From Burkholderiales bacterium (lineage in GTDB: Bacteria > Pseudomonadota > Gammaproteobacteria > Burkholderiales > SG8-39): DNA of 51,813 bases. Made by a program: the position numbers and the translations under genes. The notes below the pieces were generated by a model that was not told the DNA's origin, ran no database searches, and saw only the letters and a program-made list of their open reading frames with translations. The DNA lies in contig JADGRQ010000032.1 in the NCBI GenBank assembly GCA_017880775.1, forward strand, positions 1 through 51,813. The letters are read 5' to 3'. How positions within the stretch are numbered: position 1 is the stretch's first letter; each line of letters begins with the position of its first letter. Below, piece by piece: positions 37,424 through 45,960 of the stretch.

Positions 37424-38692
37424 ATGGCGACGACAAGCGACAAGACTTTGGTGAACGTGAATGGCGTCACGTACCGCTGGCCCAAGAAGCCGGTGGTGGT
37501 GGTCTGCATCGACGGCGGGGATCCCGCCTACCTGCAGCAGTTCCTCAAGGATGGTTCGATCCCGAATATCGCCCGATTCATGAAGCATGGCTTCAGCGTG
37601 GTGGCGGACGGTACCGTGCCGAGCTTCACCTGCCCGAACAACATGTCGATCATCACCGGTACGCCGGCCTCCAGGCACGGCATCTCCGGCAACTACTACC
37701 TCGACGTCAAAACCGGCGAAGCGGTGGTGATGACCGGCCCGGAATTGCTGCGCGGCGACACCATCCTTTCCCGGTTCGCCGACGCGGGCGCGAAGGTCGT
37801 TTCGATCACCGCCAAGGACAAGCTCAGAAAGCAGTTGGGCAAGAACCTCGACGTCTCCAAGGGGCACGTCTCGTTCTCGTCCGAGTTCGCGAGCCGCGTC
37901 ACGTTGAAGGAGAACGGCATCGAGAACGTGCTCGAGCTGGTCGGCATGGCGCAGCCGGACATGTATTCGATGGAACTGTCGTGGTTGGTCCTCGAGGCTG
38001 GAAGCAAACTGCTGGAGAAAAACCGCCCGGACCTGCTGTACCTGTCGCTCACCGATTACGTGCAGCACAAATACGCGCCGGAGGAGGCTGAGGCTAAGCG
38101 TTTTTACGAGCACCTCGACAGGTGCTTCGGACGGCTGGCCGAACTGGGCGCGATCGTCGCGCTGATCGCCGACCACGGCATGAACGACAAGTCGAACGCG
38201 CAGGGCAAGCCCAATGTGATCTGGCTGCAGGACATCCTCGATGCGCAGTTCGGCAAGGGCGACACGAGGGTGATCTGCCCGATCACGGACGCGTTCGTCG
38301 CGCACCATGGCGCGTTGGGCGGATTCGTGCGCGTCTGGTGCACCGGCAAGGCGACGCCGAAACAGGTCATCGATGCGATCCATGGCATCGAAGGGCTCGA
38401 GTCGGTGCTCGACAAGGAGACCGCGTGCAGGGTGCACGACCTGCCGCCCGATCGCGAAGCTGACGTGGTCGTGATCTCGACGGCGAACGTCTGCATCGGC
38501 GCGTCGGAAGCGGACCACGACCTGAAAGGGCTGGAAGGCCATCGCCTGCGCACTCATGGCGGCGTTTCCGAGGCGAAAGTGCCGTTCATCCTCAGCGAGC
38601 CGCTGAACGACGAATACAAGCTCAAGGCCGGCGTTGCGACGCTGAAGAGCTACCAGATCTTCGAATACGCGATCAACGGCGCACAGCGCTGA
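37424..38692 (+). CDS. phnA: phosphonoacetate hydrolase
   Basis: A 422-residue alkaline-phosphatase-superfamily enzyme with the full set of two-metal ligands in PhnA spacing: D30 (VVCIDGGD), nucleophile T69 (SFTCPNNM), D211/H215 (LTDYVQHK), D250/H251 (IADHGMND) and H378 (RTHGGVSE). It hydrolyses phosphonoacetate to acetate and phosphate by cleaving the C-P bond. It precedes phnY by 81 bases in the same orientation. Context with phnW and phnY makes PhnA far more likely than a nucleotide pyrophosphatase. Confidence 0.94.
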   Translation: MATTSDKTLVNVNGVTYRWPKKPVVVVCIDGGDPAYLQQFLKDGSIPNIARFMKHGFSVVADGTVPSFTCPNNMSIITGTPASRHGISGNYYLDVKTGEAVVMTGPELLRGDTILSRFADAGAKVVSITAKDKLRKQLGKNLDVSKGHVSFSSEFASRVTLKENGIENVLELVGMAQPDMYSMELSWLVLEAGSKLLEKNRPDLLYLSLTDYVQHKYAPEEAEAKRFYEHLDRCFGRLAELGAIVALIADHGMNDKSNAQGKPNVIWLQDILDAQFGKGDTRVICPITDAFVAHHGALGGFVRVWCTGKATPKQVIDAIHGIEGLESVLDKETACRVHDLPPDREADVVVISTANVCIGASEADHDLKGLEGHRLRTHGGVSEAKVPFILSEPLNDEYKLKAGVATLKSYQIFEYAINGAQR

Positions 38693-38718
38693 TGGTCACC
38701 AATGCCACGATCGTGAGT

Positions 38719-38747
38719 TTGACGGATCGCATTGCCGGGTAGATATT
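38719..38747 (+). promoter_or_regulatory. candidate promoter in front of phnY
   Basis: TTGACG (38719-38724) and GATATT (38742-38747) with a 17-base spacer, 5/6 and 4/6 matches to the sigma-70 consensus, in the 81-base gap between phnA and phnY. It could give phnY and the downstream transporter/ald genes expression independent of the upstream operon. Confidence 0.45.
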
Positions 38748-38773
38748 TCAAGACTGTTACTGGAGCGTTGGCC

Positions 38774-40222
38774 ATGCATGCCCGAAGCACAGCCGTTGAT
38801 TCGCCGCGCCGCGAGCCGATGCGCATCGCCGGCGAAAAGGTGTTCAGCGACCGCGTGATCGAGATCCGCTATCCGTACACCGACGAGGTGATCGCGACCG
38901 TGCCGAAGGCGACGGTGGAGGACGTGCGCCGCGCGTTGCGCGTCGCCAGGCAATACCAGCCGAAACTCACGCGTTACGAGCGCTACAGGATCCTGATGCG
39001 CGCGGGCGAGATCATCGCTTCGCGCAAGGACGAGATCGCGCGTCTGATCACGCTCGAATCGGGCCTGTGCCTGAAGGACACGCTCTACGAGGTCGGTCGG
39101 GCGTCCGACGTGCTGCTGTTCGCCGCCAACCAGGCGCTGGTGGACGACGGCCAGGTGTTCTCCTGCGACCTCACGCATCACGGGAAAGCCCGGCGCGTGT
39201 ACACCATGCGCGAGCCGCTGCTCGGCGTGATTTCCGCGATCACGCCGTTCAACCATCCGTTGAACCAGGTGATCCACAAGGTGGCGCCCTCCGTTGCGAC
39301 CAACAACCGCATGGTGCTGAAGCCCGCCGAGAAGACGCCGCTCGCCGCGCTGTTGCTCGCCGACGTGCTCTACGAAGCCGGGCTGCCGCCTGAGATGCTG
39401 TCGGTCATCACCGGCGACCCTAAGGAGATCGCCGACGAGATGCTGACCAACCCCGACGTGGACATGGTCACCTTCACCGGCGGCGTGCCGATCGGCAAGT
39501 ACATCGCGGCCAAGGCGGGGTACAAGCGCCAGATCCTGGAACTCGGCGGCAACGACCCGATCGTGGTGATGGACGACGCCGACGTGGTCAAGGCCGCGGA
39601 CCTCGCGGCAAACGGCTCGTACAAGAATTCGGGCCAGCGTTGCACCGCGGTGAAGCGCATCCTGGTGCATGAAAAAGTTGCTGGAGCGTTCACCGAAGCG
39701 CTGCTTGCAAAAACCCGGGCATGGACTTACGGCGACCCGCTCGATCCGAAAGTGGACATGGGCACCGTGATCGACGAGCAGGCCGCGACGCGCTTCGAGG
39801 GACTCGTGAACGACGCAGTGTCGAAGGGCGCGCGCCTGCTGTGCGGCAACGTGCGCGAGGGCGCGCTGTATTCGCCGACCCTGATCGATCGGGTCAAGCC
39901 GGACATGGAGGTCGTCAAATACGAAACCTTCGGGCCGGTCTCTCCGGTCATCACCTTCAGGGATGTCGACGACGCAATCCGTATCGTCAATTCCACCGAT
40001 TACGGCCTTTCCTCCGGGGTTTGCACCAACCGGCTGGATGACATCATGCGATTCGTGAAGGAGCTCAATGTCGGCAGCGTGAACATCTGGGAAGTCCCCG
40101 GGTACCGGTTGGAAGTCACGCCCTTCGGCGGCATCAAGGACAGCGGTCTGGGCTACAAGGAAGGCGTGCAGGAAGCGATCAAGAGCTTCACGAACGTGAA
40201 GACCTACTCGCTGCCGTGGTAG
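38774..40222 (+). CDS. phnY: phosphonoacetaldehyde dehydrogenase
   Basis: A 482-residue aldehyde dehydrogenase. Catalytic residues are N160 (ITPFNHP), E256 (ILELGGND) and C290 (NSGQRCTAV). An arginine (R109, EVGRASD) and a histidine (H161, directly after N160) fall close to positions I recall as phosphonate-binding in the Sinorhizobium PhnY structure. It oxidises phosphonoacetaldehyde to phosphonoacetate with NAD, linking PhnW and PhnA. The ATG at 38774 has GGAG eight bases upstream; a TTG at 38732 lies on the candidate promoter and was rejected. The next gene starts eight bases after its stop. Confidence 0.93.
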   Translation: MHARSTAVDSPRREPMRIAGEKVFSDRVIEIRYPYTDEVIATVPKATVEDVRRALRVARQYQPKLTRYERYRILMRAGEIIASRKDEIARLITLESGLCLKDTLYEVGRASDVLLFAANQALVDDGQVFSCDLTHHGKARRVYTMREPLLGVISAITPFNHPLNQVIHKVAPSVATNNRMVLKPAEKTPLAALLLADVLYEAGLPPEMLSVITGDPKEIADEMLTNPDVDMVTFTGGVPIGKYIAAKAGYKRQILELGGNDPIVVMDDADVVKAADLAANGSYKNSGQRCTAVKRILVHEKVAGAFTEALLAKTRAWTYGDPLDPKVDMGTVIDEQAATRFEGLVNDAVSKGARLLCGNVREGALYSPTLIDRVKPDMEVVKYETFGPVSPVITFRDVDDAIRIVNSTDYGLSSGVCTNRLDDIMRFVKELNVGSVNIWEVPGYRLEVTPFGGIKDSGLGYKEGVQEAIKSFTNVKTYSLPW

Positions 40223-40229
40223 AGACCTG

Positions 40230-41930
40230 ATGCAAACGCTGCTCAATATCCTCGCCGGGGTCGCGCTGCTGGTCTGGGGCACGCACATCGTAAGCTCGGG
40301 CGTGCTGCGCGTGTTTGGCGGTAACCTGCGCAAGGTCCTTGCAGACAGCGTATCGAACCGGTTCCGCGCCTTTCTCGCGGGGCTCGGCGTGACCGCGCTG
40401 GTGCAGTCTTCGAGCGCCACTGCGCTGATCGCCGGTTCGTTCGTCAGCCAGAAGCTGATGGGGCTCACGCCGGCGCTCGCCATCATGCTCGGCGCCGATG
40501 TCGGCTCCAGCCTGATGGTGCAGCTGTTCTCGTTCGACCTGTCGTGGCTCGCGCCGCTGGCGATCGCGCTCGGCGTGATCCTGCATCTGTCGAAAAAAGC
40601 CACCCGCGTAGGGCAGATCGGCCGCGTCGCGATCGGCGTCGGCCTGATCATCGTCGCGCTGCAGATGATCATGCACGCGGCGCGTCCGGTCACCGCCACG
40701 GCCGGCGTGAAGGTCATCTTCGGGTCGTTCATGGGAGACCCGATGCTCGACATGCTGTTCGGCGCGTTCGTTGCGGTGCTGGCCTGGTCCAGCCTCGCGG
40801 TGGTGCTGCTCGTGGCTGCGCTCGCCGCGAGCGGGGTGATCGGCGTCGAGGTCGGGCTGTTCCTGGTGCTCGGTGCAAACCTCGGCAGCGGCATCCTGGC
40901 GCTGCTCGCGAATCTGGGCTCGAGTCCGGCGGGCCGGCGCGTCGCGCTCGGCAACCTGTTCTTCAGACTGATCGGCTGCGCGCTGACAGTTCCGCTACTC
41001 GGCACGATCGAGGGCGCGCTGACGCAGTTCGATCCGGATCCGCAGCGGCTGGTGGTGAACTTCCACGCCGCGTTCAATGTGCTGCTCGCGGCCACGCTGA
41101 TCGGATTCACCGGTCCGGTGGCGCGGCTCGCGCAATGGCTGATGCCGGACCGCGCGCAGAAGGACATGGGCGCGCAGCCGCGCTTCCTCGACCCGGGCGT
41201 GCTCGAGACCCCGGCGCTCGCCACGGCGAACGCAGCGCGCGAGGCCTTGCGCATCGGCGACATCATCGAGACGATGCTGGCCGGCGTGCTCACCGTGATC
41301 CGGACCAACGACGGCAGGCGCGCGCGCGAGATCAAGCGCATGGACGACGACGTGGACCACCTCTACACCTCGATCAAGCTGTACATGACCAAGCTCAGCC
41401 GCGAGGCGCTGGATGAAAGGGAAGGACGCCGCTGGGCCGACATCATCTCGCTCACCATCAACCTGGAGCACGTGGGTGACATCATCGAGCACATCATCGA
41501 CGACCTGGAGCAGAAGAAGATCTCGCATGGCCGCTCGTTTTCAGAGGCGGGCATGAAAGAGATCGAGGATCTGCACGGGCGGCTGATGTGGAGCCTGCGC
41601 CTCGGCCTGAACGTCTTCCTCAACGGCGATCTGAAGAGCGCCCAGATGTTGCTCGGGCAGAAGGTGGTGTTCCGCGACCTGGAGCGCACCTACGCCGATA
41701 CGCACCTCAACCGGCTCGCCTGGCAGACCGCCGAGTCGATCGAGACGAGTTCGCTGCACCTGGACATCATCAACGATTTTAAGCGTATCAATTCGCACAT
41801 CTGCTCGATCGCCTACCCGATCCTCGAGGAAGCCGGCGTGCTGACGCCTTCGCGCCTGCGCGAAGAACCTGTGAACGGCGCGAAAGCCGCGCCGGACGCC
41901 GGCAACGGCGCCGCACCGCGCAATGCCTAA
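40230..41930 (+). CDS. Na/Pi-cotransporter family protein with C-terminal PhoU-like domain
   Basis: A 566-residue protein: an N-terminal membrane half (about eight helices, residues 1-310) with the NptA/YjbB repeat motif LVQSSSATALIAGSFV, then a helical PhoU-like half (about 340-540, FLDPGVLETPALA onward). The second repeat is degenerate (AWSSLAVVLLVAAL instead of QSSSA). E. coli YjbB of this family exports phosphate. Directly following phnY, it probably disposes of the phosphate released by PhnA, or takes up Pi; direction cannot be read from sequence. Confidence 0.9.
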   Translation: MQTLLNILAGVALLVWGTHIVSSGVLRVFGGNLRKVLADSVSNRFRAFLAGLGVTALVQSSSATALIAGSFVSQKLMGLTPALAIMLGADVGSSLMVQLFSFDLSWLAPLAIALGVILHLSKKATRVGQIGRVAIGVGLIIVALQMIMHAARPVTATAGVKVIFGSFMGDPMLDMLFGAFVAVLAWSSLAVVLLVAALAASGVIGVEVGLFLVLGANLGSGILALLANLGSSPAGRRVALGNLFFRLIGCALTVPLLGTIEGALTQFDPDPQRLVVNFHAAFNVLLAATLIGFTGPVARLAQWLMPDRAQKDMGAQPRFLDPGVLETPALATANAAREALRIGDIIETMLAGVLTVIRTNDGRRAREIKRMDDDVDHLYTSIKLYMTKLSREALDEREGRRWADIISLTINLEHVGDIIEHIIDDLEQKKISHGRSFSEAGMKEIEDLHGRLMWSLRLGLNVFLNGDLKSAQMLLGQKVVFRDLERTYADTHLNRLAWQTAESIETSSLHLDIINDFKRINSHICSIAYPILEEAGVLTPSRLREEPVNGAKAAPDAGNGAAPRNA

Positions 41931-41957
41931 GGATCTCGGCACTTTGGAGGAATCGCA

Positions 41958-43076
41958 ATGCTGATCGGGGTGCCCAGGGAAATAAAGGTTCACGAGCATC
42001 GCGTCGGCCTGACGCCGTCGTCGGTCCGTGAGATGGTGGCGCATGGCCACCAGGTCATCGTCGAGCGCGACGCCGGTCGCGGCATCGGCGCGGCCGATTC
42101 GGCCTACGAGAAAGCCGGTGCGAAGATCATCGCCGGCGCGGCGGAGGTGTTCGCGCGCGCGGAGATGATCGTCAAGGTGAAGGAGCCGCAGTCCGCCGAG
42201 CGCAGGATGCTGCGCGCCGGACAGATCCTCTTCACGTATCTGCATCTGGCGCCCGATCCGGAGCAATGCGACGACCTCATCAAGTCCGGCGCAGTCTGCA
42301 TCGCCTATGAAACGGTCACCCAGGCGGGCGGCGGACTGCCGTTGCTTGCGCCGATGTCTGAAGTCGCCGGGCGCATGTCGGTGCAGGCGGGTGCGAAATG
42401 CCTCGAGAAGGAGGCCGGCGGGATGGGCATCCTGCTTGGGGGGGTGGCCGGGGTGCCGCCGGCGAAGATCGTCATCCTTGGCGCCGGGGTGGTGGGCTCG
42501 AATGCGGCGCAGATCGCGGTCGGAAGCGGCGCGCGCGTGGTGGTGATCGACCGCAATCTCGACGCATTGCGCCGCATGGACCGCTTGCTGGGCGCGCGGG
42601 TGATGACCGTTTTTTCCAACCGTGACAACGTCGAGAGCAACGTCCTCAGCGCGGATCTCGTCATCGGCGGGGTGCTGATTCCGGGCGCGGCGGCGCCCAA
42701 GCTGATCACGCGCGGCATGGTGTCGCAGATGAAACCGGGTTCGGTCATCGTGGACGTCGCAATCGACCAGGGTGGCTGTTGCGAGACCGCGCGCCCGACC
42801 ACGCATGCGGACCCGACGTATGTGGTGGACAACGTGGTGCATTACTGCGTCGCCAACATGCCCGGCGCGGTGCCGCGCACCTCGACTTACGCGCTCAACA
42901 ACGCGACGCTGCTGTTCGCGCTCAAGCTCGCCGACCGCGGCTGGAAGGATGCACTGCGCAGCGACCCGCACCTGAAGAACGGGCTCAACGTGTGCGCCGG
43001 CAAGGTCACCTGCCGCGAGGTGGCCGACGCGCTGGGCTACCCTTACGTCGAGCCCGACCGGGCGATGTCGGCCTGA
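41958..43076 (+). CDS. ald: alanine dehydrogenase
   Basis: A 372-residue NAD-dependent alanine dehydrogenase. The pyruvate-site lysine K75 (VKVKEPQ) and catalytic H96 (TYLHLAP) are in standard positions, followed by the Rossmann loop [12 protein letters not shown] and [12 protein letters not shown]. It oxidises alanine to pyruvate and ammonia. In this cluster it regenerates the pyruvate consumed by PhnW and releases the AEP nitrogen as ammonium. GGAGG precedes the ATG. The stop overlaps the next ATG (TGATG). Confidence 0.95.
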   Translation: MLIGVPREIKVHEHRVGLTPSSVREMVAHGHQVIVERDAGRGIGAADSAYEKAGAKIIAGAAEVFARAEMIVKVKEPQSAERRMLRAGQILFTYLHLAPDPEQCDDLIKSGAVCIAYETVTQAGGGLPLLAPMSEVAGRMSVQAGAKCLEKEAGGMGILLGGVAGVPPAKIVILGAGVVGSNAAQIAVGSGARVVVIDRNLDALRRMDRLLGARVMTVFSNRDNVESNVLSADLVIGGVLIPGAAAPKLITRGMVSQMKPGSVIVDVAIDQGGCCETARPTTHADPTYVVDNVVHYCVANMPGAVPRTSTYALNNATLLFALKLADRGWKDALRSDPHLKNGLNVCAGKVTCREVADALGYPYVEPDRAMSA

Positions 43077-43924
43077 TGGAGTTGTCGTTCGGCGTCACGC
43101 TCGCCGTGCTCGGCGCGGCGTTGCTCCACGCGGCCTGGAACGCGATGGTCAAGTCGAGCAGCGACAAGCTGCTCGACACCGCGATGGTGGTCGCCGGCGG
43201 CACCGCAGTCGCGCTCCCGTTTCTTCCGTTCGTCCCGATTCCCGCTCCAGCCAGCTGGCCGTATCTCGCCGCGTCGGTGGTGATCCACATCGGATACTAC
43301 TTCGCGCTGGTCGGCACCTACCGGGCAGGCGACCTGTCGCACGGCTACCCGCTGATGCGCGGGGTCGCGCCGCTGCTGGTCGCCGGATTCGGCGCTGTGG
43401 TGCTGGGCGAGCTGCCGGACGCGTGGATGTGGGCGGGGATCGTTCTGATCAGCGCGGGAGTGAGCGGCATCAGCTTCGTCAGCGGCCGCTCGTGGCGGCA
43501 CAACGGCCGCGCCACCGCTTGGGCGCTGGCCAATGCGGCGATTATCGCCACGTACACGCTGGTCGACGGCGCAGGGGTGCGCCTCGCCGGCGGTGCGGGG
43601 GGCTACGCGCTGTGGATGTTCTTCCTCGACGGTTTCCCGTTCTGCCTGTACGTGGCGTGCACGCGGCGCGCAGAATTCGCGCGCTACGCCCGCCGCTTCT
43701 GGGGCCGCGGACTCGTCGCTGGCGCATTTTCAATCGGCGCGTACGGTATTGCATTGTGGGCGATGACCCGTGCGCCGATCGCGGCGGTCGCGTCGTTGCG
43801 GGAAACCTCGGTGATCTTCGCCGCGCTGCTCGGCACCTGGCTGTTGCGCGAACCCTTCGGCGCCCGCCGACTTGCCGGTGCGCTTGCCGTCGCAGCGGGC
43901 GTGATCGCGCTGAAGGGTTCCTGA
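43076..43924 (+). CDS. EamA/DMT-superfamily permease, possibly phosphonate-associated
   Basis: A 282-residue membrane protein with about ten helices in two EamA repeats ([11 protein letters not shown] at the start; [20 protein letters not shown] in the second repeat). It overlaps the ald stop by one base and so belongs to the phnY operon. A DMT subfamily (TIGR03340) is known to accompany phosphonate-catabolism operons; this protein's position and N-terminus are consistent with that group, but I cannot confirm membership here. It could export an amino acid or take up a phosphonate. Confidence 0.85.
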   Translation: MELSFGVTLAVLGAALLHAAWNAMVKSSSDKLLDTAMVVAGGTAVALPFLPFVPIPAPASWPYLAASVVIHIGYYFALVGTYRAGDLSHGYPLMRGVAPLLVAGFGAVVLGELPDAWMWAGIVLISAGVSGISFVSGRSWRHNGRATAWALANAAIIATYTLVDGAGVRLAGGAGGYALWMFFLDGFPFCLYVACTRRAEFARYARRFWGRGLVAGAFSIGAYGIALWAMTRAPIAAVASLRETSVIFAALLGTWLLREPFGARRLAGALAVAAGVIALKGS

Positions 43925-43947
43925 CATCCTGAACCCCACCATCGGCG

Positions 43948-45855
43948 TCAGCGCCACACAATCTCGTGGCGCAGCACGAACGGGTTCAAGCATTCATGCA
44001 CCTGCTGCTCAAGACCCGCGCGCGCGCTTTCGGACACGCCGGTGAGGGTGACGGTCGCCACGCTGCCGTGCACCGGGTGCGCGCCGACTTCCACCGAAAC
44101 ATCCGCGCCCTCCTTCGTCAAGCCGTCCAGGGACTGTATCAACACGCGACGCGCCGCATCCCAGCGCAGCGCCGGCTTGAACACTTTGCCGACGCCAGTG
44201 AGCGGCATCGGATCAATGAAGAATGCGTTCACGGGCACCGCCGCGCGCTCGGGCGTGTGCTCGCGCACGAAGTCCAACAGTTCCGCCGCACCCGCATTCG
44301 CCGCCGGCTTCAACTGCACGTAGGCCACCGGCAGTTCGCCGGCGTAGGCATCCGGCTGGCCCACCACCGCGGCGAGCGCCACCGCCGGGTGCTGGAAGAA
44401 AATCTCCTCGATCGCCATCGGATCGATGTTGTGGCCGCCGCGAATGATGAGATCCTTGGCACGGCCCGTGATCCATAGGTAGCCGTCTTCGTCGAGCCGG
44501 CCGAGGTCGCCCGAATTCACCCAACCCGGTTCCACGAACGCGCCGCGGTTGTGCTGTTCGCTGAGATAACCGGAAAAGACCCCCGGCCCGTGCATCGCCA
44601 CGATGCCGATTTCGTCGACCGCACAGTCGCCCTCGTAACGGCCCTGTGCGTCGATCTTTACCACCCGTACACGGCTGTAGGGCACTGGATGACCCACGGA
44701 GCCCAGGCGCAGCGGCCGGTCGGCGTACGCGATGGTGTGCACGCTCGCGGTCTCCGTCATGCCGTACACCTCGAGCACCGGCGCGTTGAACAGTTCCTGC
44801 AGGGCCTTGCCCACGGCCACCGGAATCGCCGAGCCGCCACCGGAGCTGTACCGGATGCTGGAAATGTCGGCGCCGCCAACCGGCACGGTCAGCGACGCGG
44901 CGAGCACCGTGGGCACGCCGCCGAACACTTCGGGCTTGTAGCGGTCGACCAGCTTCCATACGTTGCGCACTGCCGCTGGATTGCGCCAGCCCGCGGCCGT
45001 CAGAACGACCGCCGTGCCGCCCGCGCAGAAGACGGCCAGCCCTTGCGTGAGCGCGCCGCCGACGTGAAACAGCGGCAGGCCGAACAGTATCGCGCGGCCC
45101 GGCCGCGAGCGCAGCATCAGGCTCACCACCCACGCTTGGTAGACCTGGTTGCCGTGCGTGTGTCGCACCAGCTTCGGCGTGCCGGTGGTCCCGCCGGTGT
45201 GGAAATAGGCGGACGTATCCGCTGCCGCGATGCGCCGGCCGCTGGTGAGGTGGTCTGCCGGGTACTTCTCCAGCAGCGCGTCGAAGCTGTACACGCCATT
45301 GCGCTCGTCGCCGGCACCATGCACCTGCAGGACGGCCTTGAGATTGGGCAACTCGCCCATGATCCGCTGCACCTTGTCCCAGATGTCCGATCCCGGCGCG
45401 GGCCCCATGGTGACCAGCACCCTGGTGCCGGCGACGCGCAGAATTTCGGCGATCTGGCTTGGCTCGAGCAGAGGATTCACCGGGTTGGCGATCCCGGCGG
45501 CCTCGCCTCCGTAGAGCGTGAAGAAGCTCTGCGGCATGAGCGGCAGCAGGAAGCTCACCACGTCCCGCGGACCGATGCCGAGGTCGTTGAGCATGTTGGC
45601 CGTCTGTGTCACCCTCGCCATGAACTGCGCGTGCGTGAACGTCAACGGGGTTTCGTCGGCCTCGGCTTTCTGCAGGAAATGCAGCGCGGGTGCGGACGGA
45701 TCATGCGCGGCGCCCAGCTGCAGAGCCTCGTACGTGCTTTGCGCCGCGATGCGCCCGGCATAGGGCACGGCTTCGAACGCGCGCAACTCGGCGTCGGTGC
45801 GGAACACCGGCAGCTCCTCGCCGATCAAGCGGTCCAGCAGATGCGCGCGCGCCAC
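43948..45855 (-). CDS. acyl-CoA synthetase (AMP-binding family)
   Basis: A 635-residue ANL enzyme. The phosphate loop is the variant FHTGGTTGTPKL; A5 is LEVYGMTETASV; A7/A8 is GWVNSGDLGRLDEDGYLWITGRAKDLI (in overlapping parts) with RGGHNIDPMAIEE; the final lysine is in GVGKVFKPAL. It is about 90 residues longer than usual because of a longer N-terminus and a C-terminal ACT-like or beta-alpha tail (VSVEVGAHPVHGSVATV). The GTG at 45855 has GGGAGGA five bases upstream; an ATG at 45870 lacks one. Convergent with the phn operon, divergent from the MlrC gene. Acid substrate unknown. Confidence 0.9.
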   Translation of the reverse strand: MARAHLLDRLIGEELPVFRTDAELRAFEAVPYAGRIAAQSTYEALQLGAAHDPSAPALHFLQKAEADETPLTFTHAQFMARVTQTANMLNDLGIGPRDVVSFLLPLMPQSFFTLYGGEAAGIANPVNPLLEPSQIAEILRVAGTRVLVTMGPAPGSDIWDKVQRIMGELPNLKAVLQVHGAGDERNGVYSFDALLEKYPADHLTSGRRIAAADTSAYFHTGGTTGTPKLVRHTHGNQVYQAWVVSLMLRSRPGRAILFGLPLFHVGGALTQGLAVFCAGGTAVVLTAAGWRNPAAVRNVWKLVDRYKPEVFGGVPTVLAASLTVPVGGADISSIRYSSGGGSAIPVAVGKALQELFNAPVLEVYGMTETASVHTIAYADRPLRLGSVGHPVPYSRVRVVKIDAQGRYEGDCAVDEIGIVAMHGPGVFSGYLSEQHNRGAFVEPGWVNSGDLGRLDEDGYLWITGRAKDLIIRGGHNIDPMAIEEIFFQHPAVALAAVVGQPDAYAGELPVAYVQLKPAANAGAAELLDFVREHTPERAAVPVNAFFIDPMPLTGVGKVFKPALRWDAARRVLIQSLDGLTKEGADVSVEVGAHPVHGSVATVTLTGVSESARAGLEQQVHECLNPFVLRHEIVWR

Positions 45856-45960
45856 CCTGTCCTCCCGCATCCTGAATAGCGGCAACGCCGGTCGCCGTCA
45901 AGCCCCTCGCCCTTGCGCCCGTTGCGTTAGCATCGCGGTAACGCATGGAGGGAGGCGGGA

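Noticed and set aside
38696-41341. A very long open frame on the minus strand opposite phnY and the Na/Pi transporter
   Set aside because: It mirrors high-GC codon bias of the real plus-strand genes, has no recognisable domain, and the plus-strand genes have intact catalytic motifs.
26223-43924. Interpretation as a phosphonate biosynthesis cluster because of the PntC-like nucleotidyltransferase and PhnW
   Set aside because: No PEP mutase or phosphonopyruvate decarboxylase is present, while two dedicated degradative enzymes (PhnY, PhnA) are.
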